Source: Pseudoramibacter sp.
GTDB taxonomy: Bacteria; Bacillota; Clostridia; Eubacteriales; Eubacteriaceae
DNA length: 64,000 bases
Direction of reading: 5' to 3'
NCBI RefSeq assembly: GCF_022484225.1
Contig: NZ_JAKVLT010000001.1
Span: 1,054,001 to 1,118,000 of the forward strand
The notes beneath the pieces are model-generated. The model worked only from the letters and a program-made list of their open reading frames with translations. It was not told the origin of the DNA and did not search any database. A program made the position numbers and the translations under genes. This document shows, piece by piece, positions 9,132 through 16,070 of the stretch; positions within the stretch are counted from its first letter, which is position 1; every line of letters begins with the position of its first letter.

Positions 9132-9554
9132 GTGATTCTCGTGATGTTTCTCGACATGAAAAACGGCATGGCCTTCAACCGCCGCCGACAGACCCGGGAC
9201 CGGGCCGCGACCGAACGGCTTTTGAGTCTATTTCCCGGGAAATGCTTCTGGGGCGATGCCCGAACGCAAATGCTTTTTGAGGATTTTGATCAGGCGGATT
9301 TCAAAGCCGATCCGGATTTTTTAGACAAGGCCGGCGACGGCGATGTGGCCATAGCGGAATTTGTCCCTTCGGATCAGCTGACCGCCGTCGATAATCAAAT
9401 CGAACAGCTTGTGATCTATCGCTGGGACAAGGTGTACCCGGCGGATCTGGTCTGTACTTATCCTCTGGCCAAAGCAGGTTGGAATCTCGTGCAGCAGACC
9501 GAATTTAAAGGCCATTCCCACGACAAAATCACCGAAGAGGTGTACCACAGATGA
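9132..9554 (+). CDS. Conserved-looking small protein coupled to a nuclease gene
   Basis: 140-residue soluble protein that I do not recognise with confidence. GTG 9132 is used because AGAGAGGA lies eight bases upstream and no later in-frame ATG has a site. It has no signal peptide or membrane segment. It is rich in D and E, with aromatic and basic patches near the C-terminus (ending HSHDKITEEVYHR). Its stop overlaps the start of the secreted nuclease gene (ATGA), so the two are translated together. The pairing suggests, without proof, a partner role such as a cytosolic inhibitor or chaperone of the nuclease. Confidence 0.6.
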   Translation: MILVMFLDMKNGMAFNRRRQTRDRAATERLLSLFPGKCFWGDARTQMLFEDFDQADFKADPDFLDKAGDGDVAIAEFVPSDQLTAVDNQIEQLVIYRWDKVYPADLVCTYPLAKAGWNLVQQTEFKGHSHDKITEEVYHR

Positions 9555-10558
9555 AATCAGATAGTTTTACACGGTGGCGCCGGCTGTTTGCCGGGGTGAT
9601 CCTCGGCGCGGCCCTGGCGCTGACCGGCTGCAGCGCCGGAACGGTTAACAAGGTCAAAAGCAAAATCAAGAACCCGGTCACAAAGAAGACCACGACGGTT
9701 CAGGCCGCAACGGCGACGGATCTTTCCCAGATTCCCGCCTATTCGGGAAATCCCTACGTCGCCTTAAACAACAACAAGCCGAACTTCACGGATTCAGACC
9801 TGACGACCAGTTCCTACGAACACTACAGTGATCTGGACAGCCTCGGCCGCTGCGGGGTGGCCATGGCCTGCGTGGGCAAGGACACCATGCCCAAAGCCGG
9901 CGAACAGCGGGGGAGCATCAGCAGCATCACCCCGACGGGCTGGCACAACGCCCGGTACGACTTCGTGGACGGCAAGATGGTGTACAACCGCTGCCACCTC
10001 ATCGCCCACGAGCTCACCGACGAAAACGCCAACGCCAAGAACCTTATCACCGGCACCCGGACCCTCAACATCGACGGGATGCTGCCCTTTGAAAATATGG
10101 TGACCGACTACATCAAAGAAACCGGCAACCACGTGCTCTACCGGGTGACGCCGATTTTCCAGGGCAATGAACTGGTGGCCCGGGGCGTCCAGATGGAAGG
10201 AGAATCCGTCGAAGATAAGGGTCAGGGCGTCCTGTTCAACGTCTACTGCTACAACGTGGAACCCGGGGTGACCATCGACTACGCCACCGGCTACACCCAG
10301 GCGGACGGTACCAAGGGCAGCGCCAGCACGTCAGGCAGCACGGCGTCGTCAAACAGCACGGCCGCCAGCACAGCCAGCACCGCAAGCCAGGACGATACGG
10401 TCCAGACTTACGTCATCAACACGAACAACCATAAATTCCACAAGCCGGACTGTTCGGCGGTTGCCCATATGGCCGACAAAAATAAACAGACGGTCAACGC
10501 CAAGCGTTCGGATCTCATCAGCCAGGGTTATACGGCCTGCGGCATCTGCAAGCCGTGA
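9551..10558 (+). CDS. Secreted DNA/RNA non-specific endonuclease lipoprotein
   Basis: Predicted surface nuclease, 335 residues. Residues 1-27 form a lipoprotein signal with lipobox LTGC (C27). A beta-beta-alpha metal nuclease domain covers about residues 60-260. The region around 145 reads YNRCHLIAHEL followed by NLITGTRTLN and a MLPFEN motif, the layout of EndA/Spd-type nucleases; the usual DRGH is replaced by NRCH, with the key histidine kept. After a Ser/Thr/Ala-rich linker (about 255-280), the last 50 residues form a small domain with H, C and CGIC residues, like the metal-binding tail found in some secreted nucleases. Likely roles are nucleotide scavenging or DNA entry. Confidence 0.83.
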   Translation: MKSDSFTRWRRLFAGVILGAALALTGCSAGTVNKVKSKIKNPVTKKTTTVQAATATDLSQIPAYSGNPYVALNNNKPNFTDSDLTTSSYEHYSDLDSLGRCGVAMACVGKDTMPKAGEQRGSISSITPTGWHNARYDFVDGKMVYNRCHLIAHELTDENANAKNLITGTRTLNIDGMLPFENMVTDYIKETGNHVLYRVTPIFQGNELVARGVQMEGESVEDKGQGVLFNVYCYNVEPGVTIDYATGYTQADGTKGSASTSGSTASSNSTAASTASTASQDDTVQTYVINTNNHKFHKPDCSAVAHMADKNKQTVNAKRSDLISQGYTACGICKP

Positions 10559-10579
10559 TCGGCATCAGAAGGAGTCACC

Positions 10580-12277
10580 ATGAAGACAGAAAAAGCAAAA
10601 CGCATGTGTATTCTGGGCATCGACACCGGGGGCACGACGACGGACGCCGTACTCTACGATCCCCGGACGGAAACCGTCGTGGCCAAGGGCATGGCGCCGA
10701 CCACCCGGCAGGATCTCAAAAACGGCATTCACCAGAGCATGGACGGCCTGCGGCCCGTGGACGGCGCCGATCTGCACGCCGTTGAAATCGGCAAGGTGGT
10801 GCTGTCCACGACCCTGGCGACCAATGCCATCGTCGAAGGCCAGGGCCGGCCCACAGGGCTGATCCTCATCGGCTCCCGGCCCAAGGGCGAGCTGCCCACG
10901 GAAAACGTGGTGCAGGTCGCCGGGAAAATTAACATCAAGGGCCGGGAAACCGAACCCGTAAATCCCGACGAAATCGAACAGGCGGTGGCGGCCCTTTTGC
11001 CGAAGGTTGAAGCCATGGCCGTGTCCGGCATGATGAGCGTGCGCAACAACGCCCACGAACTGGCCGTGAAGAAGGCGATCCGCTGCCATTCGGCGATGCC
11101 CGTGGTCTGCGGCCACGAGCTGTCATCCCAGCTCGGCTACCACGACCGGACGGTGACGACGGTGCTCAACGCGAGTCTCATTCCGATCATTCAGAATTTC
11201 GCCAGAGCCGTTCGGGAAACCATGGACGAACGGGGCATCACCGCGCCGGTGTACCTGGTCAAGGGGGACGGCGCCCTGGCGAGCCTCGCCACCATTTCGG
11301 AAAAGCCCATCGAGACCATTTTGTCCGGTCCGGCGGCGAGCATCCTCGGCGCCATGACCCTGGCGGACACCGACAGCGGCATCGTCGCGGACATGGGGGG
11401 CACCACCACGGACACCGGCGTGGTGCGCCATCACCGGCTGACCCTGTCGCCGGTGGGCGCCAAAGTGGGCAAATGGCAGACTCAGGTGGATTCAGCGAAG
11501 CTGTCCACTTTCGGTCTCGGCGGGGATACGGAAATATATCCCGAAAAAGGGAAGCCCGTGCTCACGGCGCACCGGGTCGCACCGGCCTGCCGGGGCGGCG
11601 GCGCGGAAGATCTGACGCCGACGGATCTGCTGTGCGCCGAAGGGAGTCTGACCCGGTGGGACACCGCCGCCTCTCAGCACGCCCTGGCGTTTCAGAGCCG
11701 GTGGGCCGGTCTGGAGGCTAAAGATTATTTGGATCAGGCTAAGGCCCTGGTGCTCGACCGCATCCGGAACCGGGTCTTTGAGGAACCGGATTATCAGGAC
11801 GCCGCGGATCAGCATCTGCCGGTGATCGCCATCGGTGCGCCGGCCAAGACGTGGTACAGCCTCATGGCAGAACAGGCGGACATCACGCGGCCCATCGTGG
11901 TGCCGCCCCATTTCGAAGTGGCCAACGCCGTGGGGGCGGCGACGGCCGCCATCGAAGAACGGGTCAACGCCCTGGTGCGCCCCGACGAAGCGGAAGAAGG
12001 CTATGTGGCCCACGTGGAAGGCCAGTCTGAATTCTTCAAAGACAAGGACGAGGCCGTGGTCTTTGCCAAAGCCAAAGCCGGGGAAATCGCACAGAAGCGG
12101 GCCGAAGCTCAGGGGCCGGAGGCCATTCACACCGAGGTTTCAGATAAGGACATCAAACAGAAAATCGGCTGGCGCTGGCATTATGTGGAAACCCAGGTCC
12201 GGGCGGTGGCCCGGTCCGGCCACCTCGAACTGGTGGAAGAAGCGGAAAAGCCGGCTTTTGAGAAGCATTTTGACTAA
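10580..12277 (+). CDS. Hydantoinase/oxoprolinase family protein (HyuA-like)
   Basis: 565-residue ATPase-fold enzyme. The N-terminal phosphate-binding loop LGIDTGGTTTDAVLYD (near residue 10) and a second DMGGTTTDTGVV loop near 271 mark the ASKHA fold of the HyuA/OplA group, which hydrolyse cyclic amides such as hydantoins or 5-oxoproline with ATP. Members of this family outside characterised operons often have unknown substrates. No HyuB partner is present. The gene starts with AGAAGGAG upstream and is followed 12 bases later by the serine dehydratase genes, so an amino-acid-related substrate is plausible. Confidence 0.8.
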   Translation: MKTEKAKRMCILGIDTGGTTTDAVLYDPRTETVVAKGMAPTTRQDLKNGIHQSMDGLRPVDGADLHAVEIGKVVLSTTLATNAIVEGQGRPTGLILIGSRPKGELPTENVVQVAGKINIKGRETEPVNPDEIEQAVAALLPKVEAMAVSGMMSVRNNAHELAVKKAIRCHSAMPVVCGHELSSQLGYHDRTVTTVLNASLIPIIQNFARAVRETMDERGITAPVYLVKGDGALASLATISEKPIETILSGPAASILGAMTLADTDSGIVADMGGTTTDTGVVRHHRLTLSPVGAKVGKWQTQVDSAKLSTFGLGGDTEIYPEKGKPVLTAHRVAPACRGGGAEDLTPTDLLCAEGSLTRWDTAASQHALAFQSRWAGLEAKDYLDQAKALVLDRIRNRVFEEPDYQDAADQHLPVIAIGAPAKTWYSLMAEQADITRPIVVPPHFEVANAVGAATAAIEERVNALVRPDEAEEGYVAHVEGQSEFFKDKDEAVVFAKAKAGEIAQKRAEAQGPEAIHTEVSDKDIKQKIGWRWHYVETQVRAVARSGHLELVEEAEKPAFEKHFD

Positions 12278-12289
12278 AGGAGAAGCAGC

Positions 12290-13003
12290 ATGAACGTAAT
12301 GGATGTGATCGGCCCGGTGATGGTCGGCCCCTCGAGTTCCCACACCGCAGGGGCAGTTCGAATCGGCAAGGTGAGCCGAAGGCTCCTCGGCGAAAATGTG
12401 GCCAATGCCCACATCGGCCTTTTCGGCTCTTTCCAGGCGACGGGACGGGGCCACGGGACCGACAAGGCGCTCATCGCCGGACTCCTCGGCATGGATGTGG
12501 ACGACATGGCCATTCCGGACGCCTTCGAGATCACCCGGTCCATCGGCGTAACCTTTGATTTTTACGAAGCGGACCTCGGGGAAGATTTCCATCCCAATTC
12601 GGCGAAGCTGGAACTCACCGGCGTCGGCGGCAAGACCCTGGAAATCGTCGCCTCGTCCATCGGCGGCGGCCGCATCGTGATCCAGGAGCTGGATCATCTG
12701 ACCGCCAACTTCTCCGGCGACTACCCGACCCTCATCGTTCACAACCTGGATCAGCCGGGGCACGTGTCTGAAGTCACGTCCATGCTGGCCCACAAATCGG
12801 TCAACATCGCGACCATGCAGCTGTACCGGGACGGCCGGGGCGGCCACGCGGTCATGGTTCTGGAATGCGACCAGGAAGTGCCCGCCAGCGCGCTGGTGTG
12901 GCTGAAGAAGCTCGAAGGGGTCGAAAAAGTCACCTATTTGAGCCTGCTCGAAGACATCGCGGACGACCGCATTGCACATCACAAAGGAGGACAACATGCT
13001 TGA
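12290..13003 (+). CDS. sdaAB: L-serine dehydratase, iron-sulfur type, beta subunit
   Basis: Regulatory/structural subunit of the anaerobic two-chain L-serine ammonia-lyase (serine to pyruvate and ammonium), 237 residues. It opens with the family hallmark DVIGPVMVGPSSSHTAGAVR and carries an ACT domain at the C-terminal side (PTLIVHNLDQPGHVSEVTSML). The start ATG 12290 is preceded by AAAGGAGAAG. The last 8 bases overlap the alpha-subunit gene. Confidence 0.95.
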   Translation: MNVMDVIGPVMVGPSSSHTAGAVRIGKVSRRLLGENVANAHIGLFGSFQATGRGHGTDKALIAGLLGMDVDDMAIPDAFEITRSIGVTFDFYEADLGEDFHPNSAKLELTGVGGKTLEIVASSIGGGRIVIQELDHLTANFSGDYPTLIVHNLDQPGHVSEVTSMLAHKSVNIATMQLYRDGRGGHAVMVLECDQEVPASALVWLKKLEGVEKVTYLSLLEDIADDRIAHHKGGQHA

Positions 13004-13862
13004 CGCACTGGCCACAGTTATTGAAACTGCAGAAAAGACGGGAAAGCCTTTTTGGCAGATCGTAGAGGAAGACAGCTGTCAGGAAAACGCCGTCGAACCG
13101 GCAGAATCCTTTGAGGCCATGCGTGCGACGTTGAAAGCCATGTCCGATTCAGTTGCCGATTACGACGCCAGCCGGCGTTCGGCCAGCGGCCTCGTGGGCG
13201 GCGAAGGCGAAAAGATCGAAGCCCGGCGCAAGGCCGGCAGACTCATCTGCGGCGACTTCGTGGGACGGGTTATGGAAATCGCCCTGAAGATCGGAGAATC
13301 CAACGCGTGCATGCGTCGGATCGTCGCGGCGCCCACAGCGGGTTCCTGCGGTGTCGTGCCCGCGGTGCTCATCGCCGTTTCCGAAAAAGAAGACTTTTCG
13401 GAAGATGAACTGGTCCAGGCTCTTTTCGTCGCCGGGGGCATCGGCGGCGTCATCGGGGAACGGGCCTTTCTCGCCGGCGCGGCTGGGGGCTGTCAGGCGG
13501 AAATCGGCGCTGCCTCGGCTATGGCGGCCGGCGCTTTGACGGCGCTTTACGGCGGAGATGCGGCGATGATCGCCAACGCCGCGGCCCTGGCCCTCAAGGG
13601 CCTTTTGGGGCTGTCCTGCGACCCAGTTGCCGGGCTCGTGGAAGTGCCGTGTGTGAAGCGCAACGCCCTCGGCGCGGTGAACGCCGTCACCTCGGCGGAC
13701 ATGACCCTCGCGGGGATCAAGAGTCAGATCCCGCCGGACGAAGTCATCGACGCCATGCGCACCATCGGCCGGAACATGGACCCGGACATCAAGGAAACCG
13801 GCGTCGGCGGCCTGGCCGGAACGGAAACCGGCAAGGCCATCAGCCAGCGGATTAAACTCTAA
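12996..13862 (+). CDS. sdaAA: L-serine dehydratase, iron-sulfur type, alpha subunit
   Basis: Catalytic subunit, 288 residues from ATG 12996. That start follows AAAGGAGG at 12983-12990 and overlaps the beta gene by 8 bases; the longer frame from 12972 lacks such a site. The cysteines that hold the [4Fe-4S] cluster are in the CDPVAGLVEVPC region, and CMRRIVAAPTAGSCGVVPA matches the family core. The enzyme is oxygen-labile and points to an anaerobe. A strong terminator follows at 13876-13918. Confidence 0.95.
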   Translation: MLDALATVIETAEKTGKPFWQIVEEDSCQENAVEPAESFEAMRATLKAMSDSVADYDASRRSASGLVGGEGEKIEARRKAGRLICGDFVGRVMEIALKIGESNACMRRIVAAPTAGSCGVVPAVLIAVSEKEDFSEDELVQALFVAGGIGGVIGERAFLAGAAGGCQAEIGAASAMAAGALTALYGGDAAMIANAAALALKGLLGLSCDPVAGLVEVPCVKRNALGAVNAVTSADMTLAGIKSQIPPDEVIDAMRTIGRNMDPDIKETGVGGLAGTETGKAISQRIKL

Positions 13863-13875
13863 AAGCCTTGAATGT

Positions 13876-13918
13876 ATTTGCGCCCGGAAAAAAATCCGCC
13901 GGGCGCAAATTATTTTAA
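13876..13918 (+). terminator. Intrinsic terminator of the serine dehydratase operon
   Basis: ATTTGCGCCCGG and CCGGGCGCAAAT form a 12-bp stem around an A-rich loop, followed by TATTTT. Confidence 0.8.
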
Positions 13919-13926
13919 AAAAAGCC

Positions 13927-13955
13927 TTGCAAAGTTTATGTGAAATTGCTATAAT
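13927..13955 (+). promoter_or_regulatory. Promoter of tRNA-Lys
   Basis: TTGCAA at 13927-13932 and a perfect TATAAT at 13950-13955 with a 17-base spacer, 17 bases before the tRNA. Confidence 0.8.
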
Positions 13956-13972
13956 AACTAAGTAATTTGTGA

Positions 13973-14049
13973 GGGCCATTAGCTCAGTTGGCTAGAGCAC
14001 CTGACTCTTAATCAGGGTGTCCAGGGTTCGAGTCCCTGATGGCCCACCA
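13973..14049 (+). tRNA. tRNA-Lys (anticodon CTT)
   Basis: 77 bases folding into a full cloverleaf: acceptor GGGCCAT/ATGGCCC, anticodon stem CCTGA/TCAGG with loop CTCTTAA, T arm with GGTTCGAGTCC, and encoded CCA. It reads AAG codons. A short hairpin with a T run (14063-14086) ends the transcript. Confidence 0.95.
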
Positions 14050-14062
14050 TTTAAGAAGAAAT

Positions 14063-14086
14063 ATCACCGAGAGGTGATTTTTTTTT
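14063..14086 (+). terminator. Terminator after tRNA-Lys
   Basis: ATCACC-GAGA-GGTGAT stem followed by T9, 14 bases beyond the tRNA CCA. Confidence 0.75.
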
Positions 14087-14118
14087 GCGAAAATATATCA
14101 GAATCTTATGTATTATTC

Positions 14119-14153
14119 TTGTAATATACACGCAAAACAGGTATAATTTAGTT
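14119..14153 (+). promoter_or_regulatory. Promoter of the higBA pair
   Basis: TTGTAA at 14119-14124 and TATAAT at 14142-14147 with a 17-base spacer. The expected transcription start falls at about 14153-14155, at the toxin ATG itself. Confidence 0.65.
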
Positions 14154-14438
14154 ATGATAAAGAGCTTTGTTGATAAAGAAACGAATAAAATATATCATCA
14201 ACTATTTTCTAAGAAATTGCCGCAAAATATACAGCGGATTGCTTTGAGAAAGTTGATTATGATTGATAATGCGGAAACGCTGGACGATCTTCGTGTGCCG
14301 CCTGCAAATCGTTTGGAGGTTTTATCTGGTGATCGAAAAGGCCAGTACAGCATCCGCATTAACAAACAATATCGTATTTGCTTTACGGTTCGAAATAACT
14401 GCGATTTTTATAATGTTGAAATTGTAGATTATCATTAA
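14154..14438 (+). CDS. higB: HigB/RelE-type toxin of a type II toxin-antitoxin pair
   Basis: 94-residue mRNA interferase-like toxin of the HigB (plasmid maintenance killer) group. The core RKLIMIDNAETLDDLRVPP, RLEVLSGDRKGQYSIRI and QYRICFTV is characteristic, and RRALRK-type basic residues with the terminal VEIVDYH match the ribosome-dependent RNase fold. Start ATG 14154 is the first in-frame ATG downstream of the promoter. An upstream frame extension to 14085 begins inside the tRNA terminator and is not credible. The toxin precedes the antitoxin, the higBA order. The locus is AT-rich relative to its neighbours. Confidence 0.88.
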   Translation: MIKSFVDKETNKIYHQLFSKKLPQNIQRIALRKLIMIDNAETLDDLRVPPANRLEVLSGDRKGQYSIRINKQYRICFTVRNNCDFYNVEIVDYH

Positions 14439-14448
14439 GGAGAAGAGA

Positions 14449-14748
14449 ATGAACGAAAACAGAATTGAAACGCCAACCGTAGGCGAAATCTTAAAAGAAG
14501 AATTCATGGAACCTTTAGGGCTTTCCGCCTATAAACTGGCTCAGGATATTCACGTGCCTGTTTCGCGGATTCAGGATATTCTGCACAATCGTCGGAAAGT
14601 TACCGCGGATACCTCCCTGCGTTTGGCGAAACTTTTTGGCGTTTCAGACCGTTATTTTTTAAATTTGCAGGACGATATTGATATCCGCAATTTAAAACAA
14701 AAAATGCAGGATGAAATCAACGGGATCGAAACCCTTCAATACGCGTAA
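14449..14748 (+). CDS. higA: HigA-type antitoxin, HTH regulator
   Basis: 99-residue XRE-type DNA-binding protein that neutralises the toxin and represses the operon. TPTVGEILKEEFMEPLGLSA is the HigA signature, with the helix-turn-helix at about residues 24-60 (YKLAQDIHVPVSRIQDIL) and RKVTADTSLRLAKLFGVS after it. It begins 10 bases after the toxin stop with AAGGAGAAGAG as ribosome binding site. Confidence 0.9.
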   Translation: MNENRIETPTVGEILKEEFMEPLGLSAYKLAQDIHVPVSRIQDILHNRRKVTADTSLRLAKLFGVSDRYFLNLQDDIDIRNLKQKMQDEINGIETLQYA

Positions 14749-14784
14749 GCAGATGATAATATAACAGACTCACAAGGAGAAGCA

Positions 14785-15309
14785 ATGGGACGAAAATCAG
14801 TCAAAGCCGATAAAAACATCTATCAGACCAGCCGGGAGGAGGCCGGGATGACCCGGGCCCAGGCCAGCGAAGCCCTGGGCTTCATTTCGGAAAGCCGCAT
14901 CGAAAAGTATGAAAACAACAAAGACACGTCGCCGCATCCCGATGAAGTGTTAGAGATGGCCAAGGTTTACAAAAAGCCGTCCCTGTGCAATTACTATTGT
15001 TCCCACGAATGTGTCATCGGGCGGGAATACATTCCGGAAGTGAAGTTCAGCGGGCTGGAACAGATCGTCCTGAAAATGCTGGCCTCGATGAATTCTCTGG
15101 AACGGGCGAAAGACCGCCTGATCGACATCACCGCCGATGGTGAAATCGTCGACGACGAACTGATGGACTTTGCCAAGATCGAAAACGGCGTCGAGGAAAT
15201 TTCGATGGCCGCCGAGGCCCTCAACCTTTGGGTCAAGAACACGATCGCTTCGGGGAAAATCGACTCGGAAAAGCTCGAAGAAGCCAGGGCGCAGGTCAAA
15301 AAATCCTAA
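14785..15309 (+). CDS. XRE-family transcriptional regulator with Cys-containing middle region
   Basis: 174-residue protein. A helix-turn-helix covers about residues 15-60 (TSREEAGMTRAQASEALGFI, later EKYENNKDTSPHPDEVLEMA). A short motif with three cysteines follows (CNYYCSHECVIG, near 69-80), then a helical C-terminal half of about 90 residues. Start ATG 14785 follows ACAAGGAGAAG. Return to GC-rich codon use separates it from the higBA pair. The role is unknown; the Cys motif could bind a metal. Confidence 0.75.
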   Translation: MGRKSVKADKNIYQTSREEAGMTRAQASEALGFISESRIEKYENNKDTSPHPDEVLEMAKVYKKPSLCNYYCSHECVIGREYIPEVKFSGLEQIVLKMLASMNSLERAKDRLIDITADGEIVDDELMDFAKIENGVEEISMAAEALNLWVKNTIASGKIDSEKLEEARAQVKKS

Positions 15310-15429
15310 TCCGCCAAAGTCAGGGGAATAGCTGGGGCTAATCCGCAGTTGTTGATCTTTAATGTCAATAAAACCGAAATTATAATAACACCAAGATTTG
15401 AAGTACATTCAAATGGAGGTGTTTTTTTT

Positions 15430-15588
15430 ATGAAGATTCGGGCATCAGACGTCCGCACACGGGTCACCTTGAGCCGGCTTTTGTATAAAGTCTCGGCGGA
15501 TGCGCCGCGGAGCCAAAGATTGGGCATTCAAGACATTTCAAAATTCAAGCTCCCTGAGCCAAAAGAGAAGGAGAGCCAAAGATGTTAA
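15430..15588 (+). CDS. Small basic hypothetical protein
   Basis: 52 residues, from ATG 15430 with AATGGAGGTG at 15411-15420. It is basic and has no membrane segment. Its last bases overlap the start of the next small membrane protein gene. I do not recognise it; it is kept because of the good ribosome binding site and the overlap with the next gene. Confidence 0.4.
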   Translation: MKIRASDVRTRVTLSRLLYKVSADAPRSQRLGIQDISKFKLPEPKEKESQRC

Positions 15589-15797
15589 CTTTATGTTTTG
15601 TAATTTTTTTGATGGTTATTTTGTTCAGGCTGACCGGCGTCTTTTTTCAAATCGCCGGCGGTCTGTTGGGATTTGTTTTAAGTTTGATCGGGTGGGTGAT
15701 TTTGGGCGCCCTCGCAGTGGGGCTGCTGGGCCTGGCGGTTTATTTCCTGCCCGTTGTGCTGGTGGTCGGAGCGATCGCCATGCTGTTTGCGCTGTAA
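15582..15797 (+). CDS. Small two/three-helix membrane protein, paralogue of the one at 25400
   Basis: 71 residues, almost entirely hydrophobic: helices at about residues 1-30, 33-50 and 52-70. It starts at ATG 15582 with AGAAGGAGAG upstream. It shares layout and residues with the 73-residue protein at 25400-25621. Both open with MLTL, have FRL/FRIAG near residues 15-25, a glycine-rich first helix, and a second helix ending in LP and an alanine/glycine-rich tail. Function unknown. The pair suggests a small lineage-specific envelope protein family. Confidence 0.65.
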   Translation: MLTLCFVIFLMVILFRLTGVFFQIAGGLLGFVLSLIGWVILGALAVGLLGLAVYFLPVVLVVGAIAMLFAL

Positions 15798-15814
15798 GGA
15801 CGAGAGGAAAAGAA

Positions 15815-15912
15815 ATGACGATTAAAAATAAAATTTATATGTGTCACTGGCGGCTTTGTCCAGCGCCGTTGCTGCGGTGCTGATCAGCATTAAAACTTTA
15901 TTTTTGCATTAA
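15815..15912 (+). pseudogene. Possible frameshifted short membrane peptide
   Basis: ATG 15815, preceded by GAGAGGAAAAG, opens a frame that stops at 15883 after 22 residues. One frame over, from about 15851 to 15912, runs a hydrophobic stretch (SLAALSSAVAAVLISIKTL) ending in a clean stop. Joining the two would give a roughly 32-residue single-pass peptide of basic-start plus hydrophobic-helix form. This may be a broken small gene or coincidence. Confidence 0.25.
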
Positions 15913-16070
15913 ATAGTTTTAGAAATTGATTTTATTCGCTTTTTAAACTCAAAATGCGCCGGCCGCTGTGGCTGGCGCGTTGTTTTATGCTTTGCCGCTC
16001 TATTGTCCCTTTTTATTCCACATGTTAAAATAATAACATCATCTATACTATTTTTCTAAAGGAAAAGAGA

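Noticed and set aside
14085-14153. Upstream extension of the higB reading frame
   Set aside because: It would start inside the tRNA-Lys terminator and cross the promoter of the operon; the ATG at 14154 gives the normal toxin length.
15953-15985. GC-rich hairpin after the short frameshifted peptide
   Set aside because: GCGCCGGCC/GGCTGGCGC pairs imperfectly and lacks a solid T run, so it is not listed as a terminator.
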